DNA of 64,000 nt from Bacillota bacterium (GCA_023399275.1 JAEWQH010000117.1:12538-76537); one strand, 5' to 3'; positions 1 through 8,984 are shown, counted from the first letter of the stretch. Translations and numbers: made by a program. The notes: generated by a model not told the origin, from the sequence alone.

Positions 1-53
1 CGCAAATGCGCCGGCCCAGTCTTTCCGATTTGCCGCGCACGATGTTTTGTCAT
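1..53 (-). CDS. 5' end of an unidentified gene (partial)
   Basis: A possible minus-strand reading frame begins with ATG at 53-51 and stays open to the window edge (17 codons: MTKHRARQIGK...). An AAGGG-like ribosome site lies about 10 bases upstream, and an extended -10 element faces the same way near 142-147. There is too little sequence to identify a product. The call rests only on the start context and the promoter. Confidence 0.3.
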   Translation of the reverse strand, partial: MTKHRARQIGKTGPAHL

Positions 54-141
54 CCTGTCAACGCCCTTTCTGATCCTTCGCTCTTCATTCCATTCGTCCG
101 TCCACGCAGCGGCCGAAACCCAGCCGCCCGGCGACGCTTTC

Positions 142-152
142 ATTATAGCATA
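142..152 (-). promoter_or_regulatory. Extended -10 promoter for the left-edge gene
   Basis: On the minus strand the sequence reads TGCTATAATG, a TGn-extended consensus -10. No good -35 is visible 17 bases upstream. The same ten bases recur in the promoter near 1923-1951. Confidence 0.4.
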
Positions 153-194
153 TACGCTGTTTGCGTTGTGTATACGTCGCGAAAAAGCCGCCCG

Positions 195-1856
195 TCAGCC
201 GAGCGGATAGTATGCAAGGCCAAAGCGAACAAGCTGCGCGATGCCCGGCAGGTTCACCGCCGCAAGCGCAATGGCCGCGGCGGACAGCGCCGCGATCTGC
301 GCCGCGCGCGCGTTTGCCAAGACGCGGGTAATCAACAGCACAATCAGTGAGACGAAGGCCCACGAGAAGTAGAGCGTGTAGAGCACCAGCGCGTGTTCCG
401 ATGTCCCCCACCCGAGCACGCACAGCAGCAGAAACGAAAAGGCCGCCCAGCCCGCGCAGATCTGCGCATAGCGGCGCTTTCGATTGAGCGCGAAGCCGGC
501 GGCGGCAGCCGCGATGCAGGCGGCGCCAAGCAGGCTCCAGTGTGTGATCTCGGTCTGGTGAAAGACCCAAATGCCGTTTGCATATCGCTCGATCTGCGCC
601 GCAGGCGCAATCAGACAGGATGCCGCAAACTGCACATATTGCATCAGCCGCGCAGAAAACGGCAGTTTTTCGCCCGTAAACTGCATCAAAAAGCGCAGTT
701 TCTCGGCTGTCGCCGCCACCATGGCGGTGCGCCCGAGCACGATGGTGATCAATATAAACCCGGCGACGGCGGACACGGCCTTTTTGAGCTTCTGCTTTGG
801 GGTGCCTTCTCCCGGAACGAGCAGTAAAAACACCCCGCTTGTGAGCATGGATCCGGTCGCCGCAGCCCAGGCAAGATCCCGTCCCCCGCGCGCGCTGCAC
901 ACGCTCAGCCAAATCAGCAGGATCAACCAGAAAACGGCAAAGACATACTGCTCCATATTCAGCAGATAGAGCAGCGTGGGGTACAGCAGCGACAGGCAGA
1001 CGAGCAAAAGCGCCTTGACCGCGCCGGCGGCGCCGATCATCCGCGCGATCAGGACAAGGCTGAGCGCCAGCAGCATGCCCTGGAGCATCTGCAGCAGCGC
1101 ATAGTACGCCCCCGGCAAAAGCAGCAGGCGTGAAACGAGCGACGCAGCCAGCGCAAACGGCGCGGCAAACGCGCCAAACAGCGGCTGGCGGATGTCGTTC
1201 TCCGTAGCGCCTATGTTGTAGAACACGTTTTGCTCGTTCAGCAGGCTGGAGTCGCTCGAATAGACGATATCGACCTTATCCCAGGTGTTGTCCGACGCGG
1301 CGTTTGCGCCGTAGAATACATCCGTCCTGGCGTACACAAGCGCAATCACAGCCGAAAAGACGAGCGCCGCGGCGAGCAGATATCGCCGCTCGACTCGGTC
1401 CGCTCCGCCAAAGGCTGCGCGCATCCACTCAAAAAACCAGCCGGTGAACCAATAAAGATAGATAAACAGCGCTGGGATGGCAGCCACCCCGGCACAGACG
1501 GCAAACGCCGCGCCATATCGCCCGATCAGCCCGGCGAACTGCGCGGAAGCCGCCGCCGCCCCCAGACTCAACAGATGCGTCTGAAAGATTCCGGTATAGA
1601 GGCTGGCGGCATAGGCGGCAAGCACAAGGCTCAACGCCGCCCGCCCGAGACAAAACGAAGCGAGCACCCGTTCGGCAAACCGGCATCGGAACGATAGCCA
1701 CGCCAGCGCGAGCGCCGCAATCGGAATCCCTGCCGCGACCCAGACCAACTCGCCCTTGATCGACAACAGCCCCGCCAGCGCTGTTCCCGAGCACAAAAAC
1801 ACCCATGCAAGCACGGCCTTCCCCGCGCGTTTCCCGACGCGCCGCTCTATTGCCAT
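195..1856 (-). CDS. Large polytopic membrane protein, function unknown
   Basis: A 553-residue protein made almost entirely of hydrophobic segments, about a dozen by eye, separated by short basic loops. A soluble stretch near residues 190-225 follows a Tyr-Ala-Arg-Thr-Asp segment. That arrangement, with a first large extracytoplasmic loop, resembles dolichyl-phosphate-mannose-type or YfhO-like glycosyltransferase membrane proteins, but I see no diagnostic catalytic motif. I chose the ATG at 1856 because GGAGGGGGC precedes it; an in-frame ATG at 1871 overlaps that ribosome site. It is transcribed alone from the promoter at 1923-1951, divergently from the ABC transporter genes. The membrane call is firm, the function is not. 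Confidence 0.7.
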   Translation of the reverse strand: MAIERRVGKRAGKAVLAWVFLCSGTALAGLLSIKGELVWVAAGIPIAALALAWLSFRCRFAERVLASFCLGRAALSLVLAAYAASLYTGIFQTHLLSLGAAAASAQFAGLIGRYGAAFAVCAGVAAIPALFIYLYWFTGWFFEWMRAAFGGADRVERRYLLAAALVFSAVIALVYARTDVFYGANAASDNTWDKVDIVYSSDSSLLNEQNVFYNIGATENDIRQPLFGAFAAPFALAASLVSRLLLLPGAYYALLQMLQGMLLALSLVLIARMIGAAGAVKALLLVCLSLLYPTLLYLLNMEQYVFAVFWLILLIWLSVCSARGGRDLAWAAATGSMLTSGVFLLLVPGEGTPKQKLKKAVSAVAGFILITIVLGRTAMVAATAEKLRFLMQFTGEKLPFSARLMQYVQFAASCLIAPAAQIERYANGIWVFHQTEITHWSLLGAACIAAAAAGFALNRKRRYAQICAGWAAFSFLLLCVLGWGTSEHALVLYTLYFSWAFVSLIVLLITRVLANARAAQIAALSAAAIALAAVNLPGIAQLVRFGLAYYPLG

Positions 1857-1922
1857 CGCCGCCCCCTCCATCCATAAAAACGCCGGTTTGCTTCGCGCAA
1901 AACCCGCGCTTCGCTTTGTGTC

Positions 1923-1951
1923 ATTATAGCATGCGCGCCGTCCGCGATCAA
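1923..1951 (-). promoter_or_regulatory. Sigma-A-type promoter of the membrane protein
   Basis: On the minus strand TTGATC (1951-1946) is followed 17 bases later by TATAAT (1928-1923), with a TGC extension before the -10. Confidence 0.6.
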
Positions 1952-2085
1952 ACCAGGCGCCCGCGCCGCCATGTCAGAAAGAATTGATGTGTAATGCGCC
2001 CCAAAAGCTGATACAATCAATCACAGATCGGTGCGGCGCAGGCCGCGGAAATGCCGGATCATCCAGATCAGAGGGGGGCTTCGGA

Positions 2086-3000
2086 TTGCACCATATCATC
2101 GAAGTAAGCGGGCTGAAGAAAAGCTACGGCGCGGTTCAGGCGGTCAAGGGCTTGGACTTCTACGTGGAAAGCGGGAAGATCTTCGCGTTTCTCGGCCCAA
2201 ACGGCGCGGGAAAATCAACCACGATAGACATCATCTGCACCTTTTTGCAGGCGGACGCGGGCAGGGTCGAGGTGGACGGCCATCTACTCGGCCGGGATGA
2301 CAACGCGATCCGGCACAGCATCGGCGCGGTGTTTCAGGACGGGCTTTTGGACCCGCTGCTCACCGTGCAGGAGAATCTGCGCCTGCGCGGCGGGTTTTAC
2401 GGGCTGCGGGGGAAAAAGCTCGAGGAGACCATCCGGCAAATCGCGCAGCGCGTCGGCGTCTCGGAGATCCTCAGGCGCCCGTATGGCAAGCTTTCCGGCG
2501 GACAGCGGCGCAGGTGCGACATCGCCCGCGCACTGGTAAACACGCCGAAGATCCTCTTTCTCGACGAACCGACCACCGGCCTCGACCCGCAGACGCGCAA
2601 GAGCGTTTGGGAGACGATCACCCGGCTCCAGCGCGACACGGGCATGACCATCTTCCTCACCACACATTATATGGAAGAGGCGGCGGAGGCGGACTACGTC
2701 ATCGTCATCGACAACGGCAGCATCGTCGCCAAAGGCACACCCTCCGACCTGAAGGAGCGCTATACGAGCGATAGGCTCACGCTGGTCTGCGCCGAGCCGG
2801 CCGCGCTTTCGGCAAAGCTCGCAGCCTCCGGCTTCTCGCCTTCGGTGGTCGCAAACCGCGTTTCGGTACCCGTTGCCAATACGCTCGCCGCGCTGCCGCT
2901 GCTCGAGACATACAAGGGCGAGATCTCAGGCTTTACGGTCACGACAGGCACGATGGACGACGCGTTTATCGCCATCACCGGAAAGGAGATCCGCGAATGA
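2086..3000 (+). CDS. ABC transporter ATP-binding protein (DrrA-like)
   Basis: A 304-residue ATPase that would energise export with the permease encoded next. It has Walker A GPNGAGKST at residues 37-45, a Q-loop glutamine at 84, the signature LSGGQ at 136-140, Walker B ILFLDEP at 156-162 and TGLDPQTR after it. A C-terminal domain of about 80 residues is typical of DrrA/NodI-type exporters. I chose the TTG at 2086 because GAGGGGGG lies just upstream and the ABC fold begins there; an upstream ATG at 1984 would add 34 residues unlike the family. The gene overlaps the permease start by 4 bp (ATGA), so translation is probably coupled. Substrate unknown (drug, lipid or bacteriocin are possible). 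Confidence 0.92.
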   Translation: MHHIIEVSGLKKSYGAVQAVKGLDFYVESGKIFAFLGPNGAGKSTTIDIICTFLQADAGRVEVDGHLLGRDDNAIRHSIGAVFQDGLLDPLLTVQENLRLRGGFYGLRGKKLEETIRQIAQRVGVSEILRRPYGKLSGGQRRRCDIARALVNTPKILFLDEPTTGLDPQTRKSVWETITRLQRDTGMTIFLTTHYMEEAAEADYVIVIDNGSIVAKGTPSDLKERYTSDRLTLVCAEPAALSAKLAASGFSPSVVANRVSVPVANTLAALPLLETYKGEISGFTVTTGTMDDAFIAITGKEIRE

Positions 3001-3851
3001 TCAACTTTACGAAGCGAAACCTCCTCGTCTACTTCAAGGACAAGGCGTCGGTGTTCTTTTCGCTGCTGTCGGTGTTCATCATCATCGGCATGTATGCGCT
3101 CTTTCTCGGGGACGTTTGGACCAGCAGTATGGCGGATATCCCCGGCGCGCGCAACCTCATGGACTGCTGGATCTGCGCGGGGCTCATCGCCGTCACGTCG
3201 GTGACCACCACGATGGGCGCGTTTGGTACCATGGTGGAAGACCAGACCAAAAAGATCATCAAGGACATCCGCTCCTCCCCGCTGCCGCGCGCCAGCATCG
3301 CGGGCGGGTACATCTTCAGCGCGTTCATCATCGGCGCGATCATGTGCGTTGTCGCGCTCGCGCTGTGCCAGCTGTATCTGCTCAGCGGCGGCGGCACGCT
3401 GTTTACCGGGCTGCAGCTTCTCAAGATTCTGGGGCTGATCCTGCTCTCCACGTTTTCCAACACCGCGCTGGTGCTCTTCTTCGTGTCGTTCTTCCAGAGC
3501 CTCAACGCGTTTTCGATCGCCAGCACCATCATCGGCACGATCATCGGCTTTTTTACGGGCATCTATATTCCCATCGGCCAGCTTCCAGCCGGCGTGCAGA
3601 TGGTCATCAAGGTCTTTCCCCCGTCCCACTCCGCGCTGCTGCTGCGGCAGGTGATGATGGAGGGCGCGATCAAAACCGGCTTTGCCGGCGCGCCGGCGAG
3701 CGCCATCGAGCACTTCAAGGAGCTCATGGGCGTGTCGTTTCGAATCGGAGATTCGGCCGTCACACCGCTGCTGAGCATCGCGATTCTGGTGCTGTCCGGC
3801 GTCGTGTTTCTGGGTCTTTCGATGCTGAACCTTTCCCGCAAGAAGAGATGA
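2997..3851 (+). CDS. ABC-2 type transporter permease
   Basis: A 284-residue integral membrane protein with about six hydrophobic segments and the layout of ABC-2/DrrB exporter permeases. The N-terminal stretch INFTKRNLLVYFKDK precedes TM1, a long extracytoplasmic loop follows (DVWTSSMADIPGARN), and a conserved TKKIIKDIRSSPLPR cytoplasmic segment comes before the remaining helices. It overlaps the ATPase gene by 4 bp, so the two form one exporter. No substrate can be read from the sequence, and there is no immunity or biosynthesis gene next to it. Confidence 0.9.
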   Translation: MINFTKRNLLVYFKDKASVFFSLLSVFIIIGMYALFLGDVWTSSMADIPGARNLMDCWICAGLIAVTSVTTTMGAFGTMVEDQTKKIIKDIRSSPLPRASIAGGYIFSAFIIGAIMCVVALALCQLYLLSGGGTLFTGLQLLKILGLILLSTFSNTALVLFFVSFFQSLNAFSIASTIIGTIIGFFTGIYIPIGQLPAGVQMVIKVFPPSHSALLLRQVMMEGAIKTGFAGAPASAIEHFKELMGVSFRIGDSAVTPLLSIAILVLSGVVFLGLSMLNLSRKKR

Positions 3852-3985
3852 CCCCTGTCGGAAAGCGTCCGTCCGCATCCCCGTCCGCAATCGCCGGCGG
3901 GGAGTTTTTCTTTCGCCGCTTCTTTTTACGCTTTGTCGCCATTATTCGCTTTTCGCCCTATCGTCACCCATTTTCATTTTTTGGG

Positions 3986-4014
3986 TTGACATTTTGTTTC
4001 TTGCCGCATATACT
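3986..4014 (+). promoter_or_regulatory. Promoter upstream of birA-bioY
   Basis: TTGACA (3986-3991), a 17-base spacer and TATACT (4009-4014): a near-perfect sigma-A promoter 21 bases before birA. GGTTGACA overlapping the -35 resembles one half of a BirA operator, but no matching second half is visible. Confidence 0.75.
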
Positions 4015-4034
4015 ACGCCTGAGGAGCGTGTTCT

Positions 4035-5009
4035 ATGACCGTACAAGACCATCTGCGCGAACTGCTCGAAGCCAACAAGAGCGTATTCCTCTCGGGCGAA
4101 GAGATCGCCCGCCGCCTCGGCGTGAGCCGAAACGCGGTGTGGAAGGCGATCCATTCGCTGAAGGCGGATGGCTACCCCATCCGGGCGGTGCCAAACCGCG
4201 GCTACTGCCTGGCGGGCAGCAGTGACGTGCTCTCCGAAAGCGGTATCCGCCAATATCTTACGGGCGAAGCGCGGGCGCTTTCGCTGCGTGTTTTTGACTC
4301 GGTAGACTCCACAAACCTCGTTTTGCGCAGGCTCGCGGGCGAGGGCGCGCCCGAGGGCACGGTGGTTGTCGCCGCCGAGCAAACCGGCGGACGCGGGCGC
4401 AAGGGGCGCAGCTTCTTTTCCCCGCAGGGCACCGGCGTGTATATCTCCCTGCTGCTCAAGCCGAAGATCGCGGCGGACGACGCAACGCTCATCACAACGA
4501 CTGCGGCGGTGGCCGTCTGCGGCGCGGTGGAGGCACTCTCCGGCAAGTCTGCCGGGATCAAATGGGTCAACGACGTGTTTCTGGGCGATAAAAAAGTCTG
4601 CGGCATCCTCACTGAGGGGTCGTTTGACATGGAGAGCGGCCAGTTTGAATACGCCGTTCTGGGCACAGGCATCAACGTATACGAGCCTGCCGGCGGGTTC
4701 CCGGAAGAGATCCGCCCGATCGCAGGCAGCGTGCTGCCCTCCTCCACGCCAGACGGGAAGAACCGGATGATCGCAGAGTTCCTCAACCGCTTCCTCCCGC
4801 TCTACCGCACCCTTGGCAATGAGCAGACCAATGCAGAATACCGGCGCCGCAGCTTCGTGCCGGGCCGCAGCATCCTCGTTTTGCGCGGCGGAAGCGCAAC
4901 CCCGGCGCGTGCGCTGGAGGTCGATGCGCGCTGCCGCCTCGTCGTGGAGTATGAAGACGGCGCTACGGAGGCGCTCTCTTCCGGCGAGATCAGCATCCGC
5001 CTCGCATAG
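4035..5009 (+). CDS. birA: Bifunctional biotin-protein ligase / biotin repressor
   Basis: Activates biotin as biotinyl-AMP and attaches it to biotin-dependent carboxylases. The 324-residue protein has an N-terminal winged helix (residues about 16-60, GEEIARRLGVSRNAVWKAI), marking the group II ligases that also repress biotin genes. The catalytic domain carries the biotinyl-AMP loop GGRGRKGRSF (118-127) and KWVND (176-180), and a small C-terminal domain completes the usual length. It is followed after 34 bp by bioY, so ligase/repressor and biotin transporter share an operon. Regulation by its own DNA-binding domain is likely, but a full operator was not found. Confidence 0.95.
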   Translation: MTVQDHLRELLEANKSVFLSGEEIARRLGVSRNAVWKAIHSLKADGYPIRAVPNRGYCLAGSSDVLSESGIRQYLTGEARALSLRVFDSVDSTNLVLRRLAGEGAPEGTVVVAAEQTGGRGRKGRSFFSPQGTGVYISLLLKPKIAADDATLITTTAAVAVCGAVEALSGKSAGIKWVNDVFLGDKKVCGILTEGSFDMESGQFEYAVLGTGINVYEPAGGFPEEIRPIAGSVLPSSTPDGKNRMIAEFLNRFLPLYRTLGNEQTNAEYRRRSFVPGRSILVLRGGSATPARALEVDARCRLVVEYEDGATEALSSGEISIRLA

Positions 5010-5043
5010 GCATATCAATCGATTGATAAGGAGAAACCCGTTC

Positions 5044-5610
5044 ATGAACCCTGTCGCCAAATCCCGCACCTACAAGATGATCCTCGTCGCGCTGTTTGCG
5101 GCGCTCATCGCCGTCGGCGCGTTCATCCGCGTGCCTGTCCCGCTCGTTCCGTTTACCATGCAGACGTTCTTCGTCGTGCTCGCGGGCATGCTGCTGGGCA
5201 AGAAGCTCGGCGCGGCAAGCGCGCTGGTCTACCTCGCGGTCGGCCTTGTCGGCATCCCCGTGTTTACGCAGGGGGGCGGCATCGGCTATGTACTCAAGCC
5301 GTCGTTTGGATATCTGATCGGTTTCGTCGTCGGCGCGTTTATCACCGGCGCACTGGTGCAAAAGGCCGCGTCACCCTCGTTTGGCCGGCTGTTGCTCGCC
5401 GCGTTTGCGGGGCTGCTCGCCGTCTACGTGCTTGGCACGACATACTTCTATTTTCTGAGCAACTACTATCTCGGCAATCAGGTATCCGTCTGGACCTCTG
5501 TGCTGTATTGCTTCCTCGTGTTTGTGCCCGGTGATCTGGCCAAGAGCCTGGTCGCCGCGCTGATCGCCCGGCGCATGATACCGCTGCTGCATAAAAACGG
5601 TCTTTTCTGA
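5044..5610 (+). CDS. bioY: Biotin ECF transporter S component BioY
   Basis: A 188-residue membrane protein with about six helices that binds biotin and delivers it to the cell, alone or with a shared EcfAAT module (not in this window). Diagnostic stretches are RVPVPLVPFTMQTFFVVLAG near residues 29-48, GGGIGYVLKPSFGYLIGF in the middle, and the PGDLAKSL segment near the C terminus, all typical of BioY. The ATG at 5044 follows AAGGAG. It lies immediately downstream of birA and is followed by a strong terminator, so the pair form a two-gene biotin operon. Confidence 0.95.
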   Translation: MNPVAKSRTYKMILVALFAALIAVGAFIRVPVPLVPFTMQTFFVVLAGMLLGKKLGAASALVYLAVGLVGIPVFTQGGGIGYVLKPSFGYLIGFVVGAFITGALVQKAASPSFGRLLLAAFAGLLAVYVLGTTYFYFLSNYYLGNQVSVWTSVLYCFLVFVPGDLAKSLVAALIARRMIPLLHKNGLF

Positions 5611-5626
5611 ATCGGATATTCAGCCA

Positions 5627-5657
5627 AAATGCCGGAGCGATTGCCCCGGCATTTTTG
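5627..5657 (+). terminator. Rho-independent terminator after bioY
   Basis: The stem ATGCCGG / CCGGCAT is followed by TTTTT on the plus strand and preceded by A-rich sequence, so it may also end the convergent metallopeptidase gene. Confidence 0.8.
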
Positions 5658-5688
5658 ATTTAGCAACTCTTTTCGATGTGCAAAGCGC

Positions 5689-6375
5689 TCACACACCCTG
5701 CCGAAGCAGCTTTCGCACGCGCCGCCAGTCCGGAAAATAGAGATCCATCCGCGCCCAGAAGGCCGCCCCGTGCCCCGCTTCGTGCAGGTGGCAAAGCTCG
5801 TGCGTAAGCACATAGCGCAGGCACTCTGCGGGCTTCTGCGCAAGGCGCAGGTTGAGCGTGATATGCGCGGTTTTGGTATTGCAGCTTCCCCAGCGCGTCT
5901 TCATATCGCGTACCTTCAGCTCGCCCGCACGCTTGCCGACCGTCCGCTCAATGCCGGGCAGCATCGCCCCCGCAGCCTCGTAGAGCGCCGCGCGGTACCA
6001 TGCGTCCATCGCTTTCTTTCGCGCGGCCTCGTCCGCTTCCCCGCGGATAAACAGCTCGATCGTGTCGCCGCGCAGCGCAGCCCGCGTCCGCCCCGCTTGC
6101 TCGCGCACGCGCAGCGTCAGTCGCTTGCCGAAATACGGGATCTCGTCGCCGTCGCCGCAGTTGCAAGGAGCCGCGGCTGCGAGCCGCCGGGCCTGACGGT
6201 CGATCCAGTCCGCGCGTCCTAGTACAAAGCGAACGATCTCCGCATCCGCGGTGTGCAGCGGCGCATGAACGCTTACGCCGCCTTCCGGCAATACCCGCAG
6301 GTAGAGGTTTTTGATGCGCTTTCGCGTCACGCGCACCGTATATGGGCCGATCGTTTGCACCGTAGTCGTTGCCAT
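5689..6375 (-). CDS. YgjP-like zinc metallopeptidase (DUF45/SprT-like)
   Basis: A 228-residue protein of the YgjP/DUF45 family. The zinc site HELCH is at residues 192-196 with a third His at 202 (HEAGHGAAFW), and RWGSC at 161-165 precedes the active-site helix, as in the family. The physiological substrate of these peptidases is unknown. I chose the ATG at 6375 because GGAGC lies 8 bases upstream; a longer in-frame start at 6426 would add 17 polar residues. It converges with bioY and appears to be a single-gene unit. Confidence 0.88.
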   Translation of the reverse strand: MATTTVQTIGPYTVRVTRKRIKNLYLRVLPEGGVSVHAPLHTADAEIVRFVLGRADWIDRQARRLAAAAPCNCGDGDEIPYFGKRLTLRVREQAGRTRAALRGDTIELFIRGEADEAARKKAMDAWYRAALYEAAGAMLPGIERTVGKRAGELKVRDMKTRWGSCNTKTAHITLNLRLAQKPAECLRYVLTHELCHLHEAGHGAAFWARMDLYFPDWRRVRKLLRQGV

Positions 6376-6458
6376 GCGCCGCTCCTTCGCCGTCTCTTCC
6401 CTTTTCTGCCCCGCAGGACGATCCATCCTAGTATTTTATCATCCGGCGCGAAAGCGCG

Positions 6459-6860
6459 TCAATCGCGCGGCGCATCCTCCGCGCACGGCTCAAACAACCA
6501 GATAATTCCCGCTTCGAGCGCCGCGTAGAGCACGATCTCAAACACATCCTCGCGCCATTTATAGAGCGTGGATTCCGAAACATTCAGCTCCGCGCAGAGC
6601 CGTATCATCCGCGCACGAACGGGTTGGGCGCGCGGCAGCGGCGTGTCCAGCCCGAACAGCCGGCTCATAAATCGCTCCTTTGCCGGATCTTGTGCGTGCA
6701 GATACGCGCGCGCGGCGTCGATGGCGCGCACCCAGGCGAGCATCGCCCCGCCCTCGGCGCGGATCGCGTCGCTTCGGTAGACGCGGGAGTTGTTGCGGCG
6801 GTAGTTGAGCAGCTGGCGTTTTGCCTCCGCGCGCAGGCGCGGCAACGGGATCGCTTTCAT
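6459..6860 (-). CDS. Small helix-turn-helix protein, function unknown
   Basis: A 133-residue basic protein. A segment ARMIRLCAELNVSESTLYKW (about residues 85-104) looks like a helix-turn-helix, with the recognition helix ending in KWREDVF. The rest, LRAEAKRQLLNYRRNNS at the start and IVLYAALEAGIIWLFE near the end, has a layout like small phage late-gene activators of the ArpU/RinA kind, though no other phage genes are near. The ATG at 6860 has GGAGGATGGA upstream; the longer ORF to 7103 reads through the promoter region and is unlikely. Probable DNA-binding regulator, targets unknown. Confidence 0.6.
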   Translation of the reverse strand: MKAIPLPRLRAEAKRQLLNYRRNNSRVYRSDAIRAEGGAMLAWVRAIDAARAYLHAQDPAKERFMSRLFGLDTPLPRAQPVRARMIRLCAELNVSESTLYKWREDVFEIVLYAALEAGIIWLFEPCAEDAPRD

Positions 6861-7189
6861 TCCATCCTCCTGTGTTTGCACGATGCGAACGTTTGTGCGT
6901 TTATTATACGCCGCCTGCGGGTATCTTGTGGCGACGTATCTTGTACAACCAACACATTTTCTCCGGTTATATTTGCGGTATTTTTCGATTTCTGTCGATT
7001 TTTGTCGTTTCTCCTCAATGCAGCACACCGTTTTTTCGCCGCCCTTCCAAAAAGCCGCGGTTCGTTCACAATGGCGCCGCGACCAGCGTTGCCTGCGGAG
7101 CAAAGTCGTGTTATCATAGTATCAGTGACACCATCGGCTGTGCCACGTGTTGATCGCGCGTGAAATTCGGCCGCGTATACAGGGGATTT
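6861..7189. other. Divergent intergenic region
   Basis: About 330 bases between the divergent HTH gene and DUF2156 gene. It holds the plus-strand promoter listed at 7089-7117 and an AT-rich stretch near 6960-7020. No conserved RNA fold or further gene was recognised. Confidence 0.5.
7089..7117 (+). promoter_or_regulatory. Promoter of the DUF2156 gene
   Basis: TTGCCT (7089-7094), 17 bases, TATCAT (7112-7117), pointing at the gene that starts at 7190. Confidence 0.5.
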
Positions 7190-8080
7190 ATGTTGGAGTT
7201 TTCAAAGATAACGATTCAAAACGCGCCAGAGCTGAAACCATACCTGGATGTTCAACCATTTCGCAGCTGCGACTATACGCTTGGCGCCGTATTCCAGTGG
7301 CGCGCGTATTTCCACTCCGCCTATGCCATCGTCGCCGGCATGCTTGTCATGCTTGCGACCTACCCCGGCGAGGGCGTTTGTTTTGTGTTTCCGGTCGGCG
7401 GAGGGGATCTCGTCGCCGCGCTGGATGCCATCGAGGCGCACGCACGGGAGACCGGCATGCCGCTGCGCTTCTGCGCCGTACCGAAGGAAGGCGTGGAACC
7501 GCTTTGCGCGCGCTACGGTTCGCGCGCGGTGGTCTCCACCCACCGCGACTGGGCGGACTATCTCTACAACGCAGGCGATCTGATGGATTTCCCGGGCAAG
7601 AAGTATCACACCCAACGAAACCACCTCAATCGTTTCTGCAAGGATAACCCGAGCGCGGTGTTCGTGCCGGTGACGAAGGAGACGCTGCCGGCCGCCATAG
7701 CGTTTCTCGACGAATACGAGCAGCACGCGCCGCTCGACAAAGTGATCGAAGCCGAGGAGATGAAGCGCGCCAAAGAGCTGCTGGCGGACTCGCTCGTGCT
7801 CGGGCAGAAGGCCGGCTACATCGAGGTCGGCGGAACCATCGTGGCGCTCTCCGTGGGCGAGATCGTCGGCGATACGCTGTATTGTCATGTGGAGAAGGCG
7901 CGCGTGGATTATGCGGGCTCCTATCAGGCGATCGTCTCCTGGTTTGCCAAGTACGCCGCGCAGGCGGATACCTGCTACATCAACCGCGAGGACGACTCCG
8001 GCGAAGAGCGGCTACGCTACTCCAAGCTCGCATACCGGCCGATCTGCATGATCGACAAATACTGGGTCAATATCGAATGA
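7190..8080 (+). CDS. DUF2156 / phosphatidylglycerol lysyltransferase C-terminal-like protein
   Basis: A 296-residue protein with the double GNAT-like fold of DUF2156, related to the aminoacyl-transferring domain of MprF. Visible family stretches are SCDYTLGAVFQWRAYF near the N terminus, the KKYHTQRNHLNRF segment near residue 140, and the C-terminal CYINREDDSGEERLRYSKLAYRP. It lacks the membrane flippase part of MprF, so it is the stand-alone form common in Clostridia. Its acceptor is unknown. ATG 7190 has AGGGGA upstream. The DUF975 gene follows in the same direction after 60 bp. Confidence 0.85.
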   Translation: MLEFSKITIQNAPELKPYLDVQPFRSCDYTLGAVFQWRAYFHSAYAIVAGMLVMLATYPGEGVCFVFPVGGGDLVAALDAIEAHARETGMPLRFCAVPKEGVEPLCARYGSRAVVSTHRDWADYLYNAGDLMDFPGKKYHTQRNHLNRFCKDNPSAVFVPVTKETLPAAIAFLDEYEQHAPLDKVIEAEEMKRAKELLADSLVLGQKAGYIEVGGTIVALSVGEIVGDTLYCHVEKARVDYAGSYQAIVSWFAKYAAQADTCYINREDDSGEERLRYSKLAYRPICMIDKYWVNIE

Positions 8081-8140
8081 GACGCACCCCGCAAGGGGAT
8101 TCTCCTGGGATATCACAGCAAAAATTGAGGGGGTTGAGCC

Positions 8141-8926
8141 GTGAAGAGTGCAAGGGATTTTCGCCAAACCGCGTGGGATACGCTGCGCGGGCGCTACTGG
8201 TGGGCGGTACTCGCCGCGCTGATCGCCATCGTGCTCGGCGGCCAGAGCGGCCAGAGCCCGATCCGGTTTGAGTTTTCGGATCTGGATCTCGACAACATCC
8301 GGTATTATGCGCAGCGGGCCATTGAGGGGCGGCTCGACCTGCAAGTCGTTCAATCCGCCCTGCTGCCAATCGGCGGCATCATCGCGGCGCTGGGTTCAAT
8401 CGCGTTCGTCTACGCCGTCGGCATCTTCATCGTAGGCGGCGCGGTGGAACTGGGGTACGATCTCTTCAACCTCTCGCTTTACGAAAGTCACGACGCGCCG
8501 CGGATCGAGACGCTGTTTTCGCGCTTCTCCATCTTCGGCCAGGCGTTGCTGCTGCGCCTTCTGATGGCGATCAAGATCTTCCTCTGGTCGCTGCTGTTCA
8601 TCATCCCCGGCATCATCGCCGCGTACCGCTACGCCATGGCGCCGTATCTGATGGCTGAGAACCCCAATCTTTCGGCGACGGACGCCATCGATCGATCCAA
8701 AGAGATGATGTATGGCCACAAATCGCGGCTCTTCTGGCTGCAGCTGAGCTTTATCGGCTGGTTTTTGCTCTCTGCGCTGACGGGCGGCATCGGCTTTATC
8801 TTCCTTTCTCCGTATACGAAAGCCGCCGAGACCGCCTTCTATCTCGATCTCTCCGGCAGATTGGAGCGGCCCGCTGCTTCATCCGGCCAGCACGCGGAGG
8901 AAGGCGGCGGCCGAGAGTTTATCTGA
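8141..8926 (+). CDS. DUF975 family membrane protein
   Basis: A 261-residue membrane protein. It starts with RDFRQTAWDTLRGRYWWAVLAALIAIVL, the usual amphipathic helix plus TM1 of the DUF975 family. It ends with the conserved block YRYAMAPYLMAENPNLSATD followed by IDRSKEMMYGHKSRLFWL. About five or six helices are present. GTG is the start codon, with GAGGGGG upstream. The role of the family is unknown; members are often taken as glycerophosphoryl-diester or stress-associated membrane proteins without proof. A strong bidirectional terminator follows. Confidence 0.85.
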   Translation: MKSARDFRQTAWDTLRGRYWWAVLAALIAIVLGGQSGQSPIRFEFSDLDLDNIRYYAQRAIEGRLDLQVVQSALLPIGGIIAALGSIAFVYAVGIFIVGGAVELGYDLFNLSLYESHDAPRIETLFSRFSIFGQALLLRLLMAIKIFLWSLLFIIPGIIAAYRYAMAPYLMAENPNLSATDAIDRSKEMMYGHKSRLFWLQLSFIGWFLLSALTGGIGFIFLSPYTKAAETAFYLDLSGRLERPAASSGQHAEEGGGREFI

Positions 8927-8950
8927 TCCCCCCCCCATCGATACCGCCCA

Positions 8951-8984
8951 AACGCCCCGCCGCATGTTTGCGGCGGGGCGTTTT
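8951..8984. terminator. Bidirectional terminator between DUF975 gene and glgA
   Basis: A perfect 13-bp stem (AACGCCCCGCCGC and its complement) with a 6-base loop, followed by T residues on the plus strand and preceded by A residues. It serves the converging DUF975 and glycogen operons. Confidence 0.85.

Noticed and set aside
3852..4034. BirA operator before birA
   Set aside because: Only one half-site (GGTTGACA) is seen at the -35; the second half at the proper spacing is missing.
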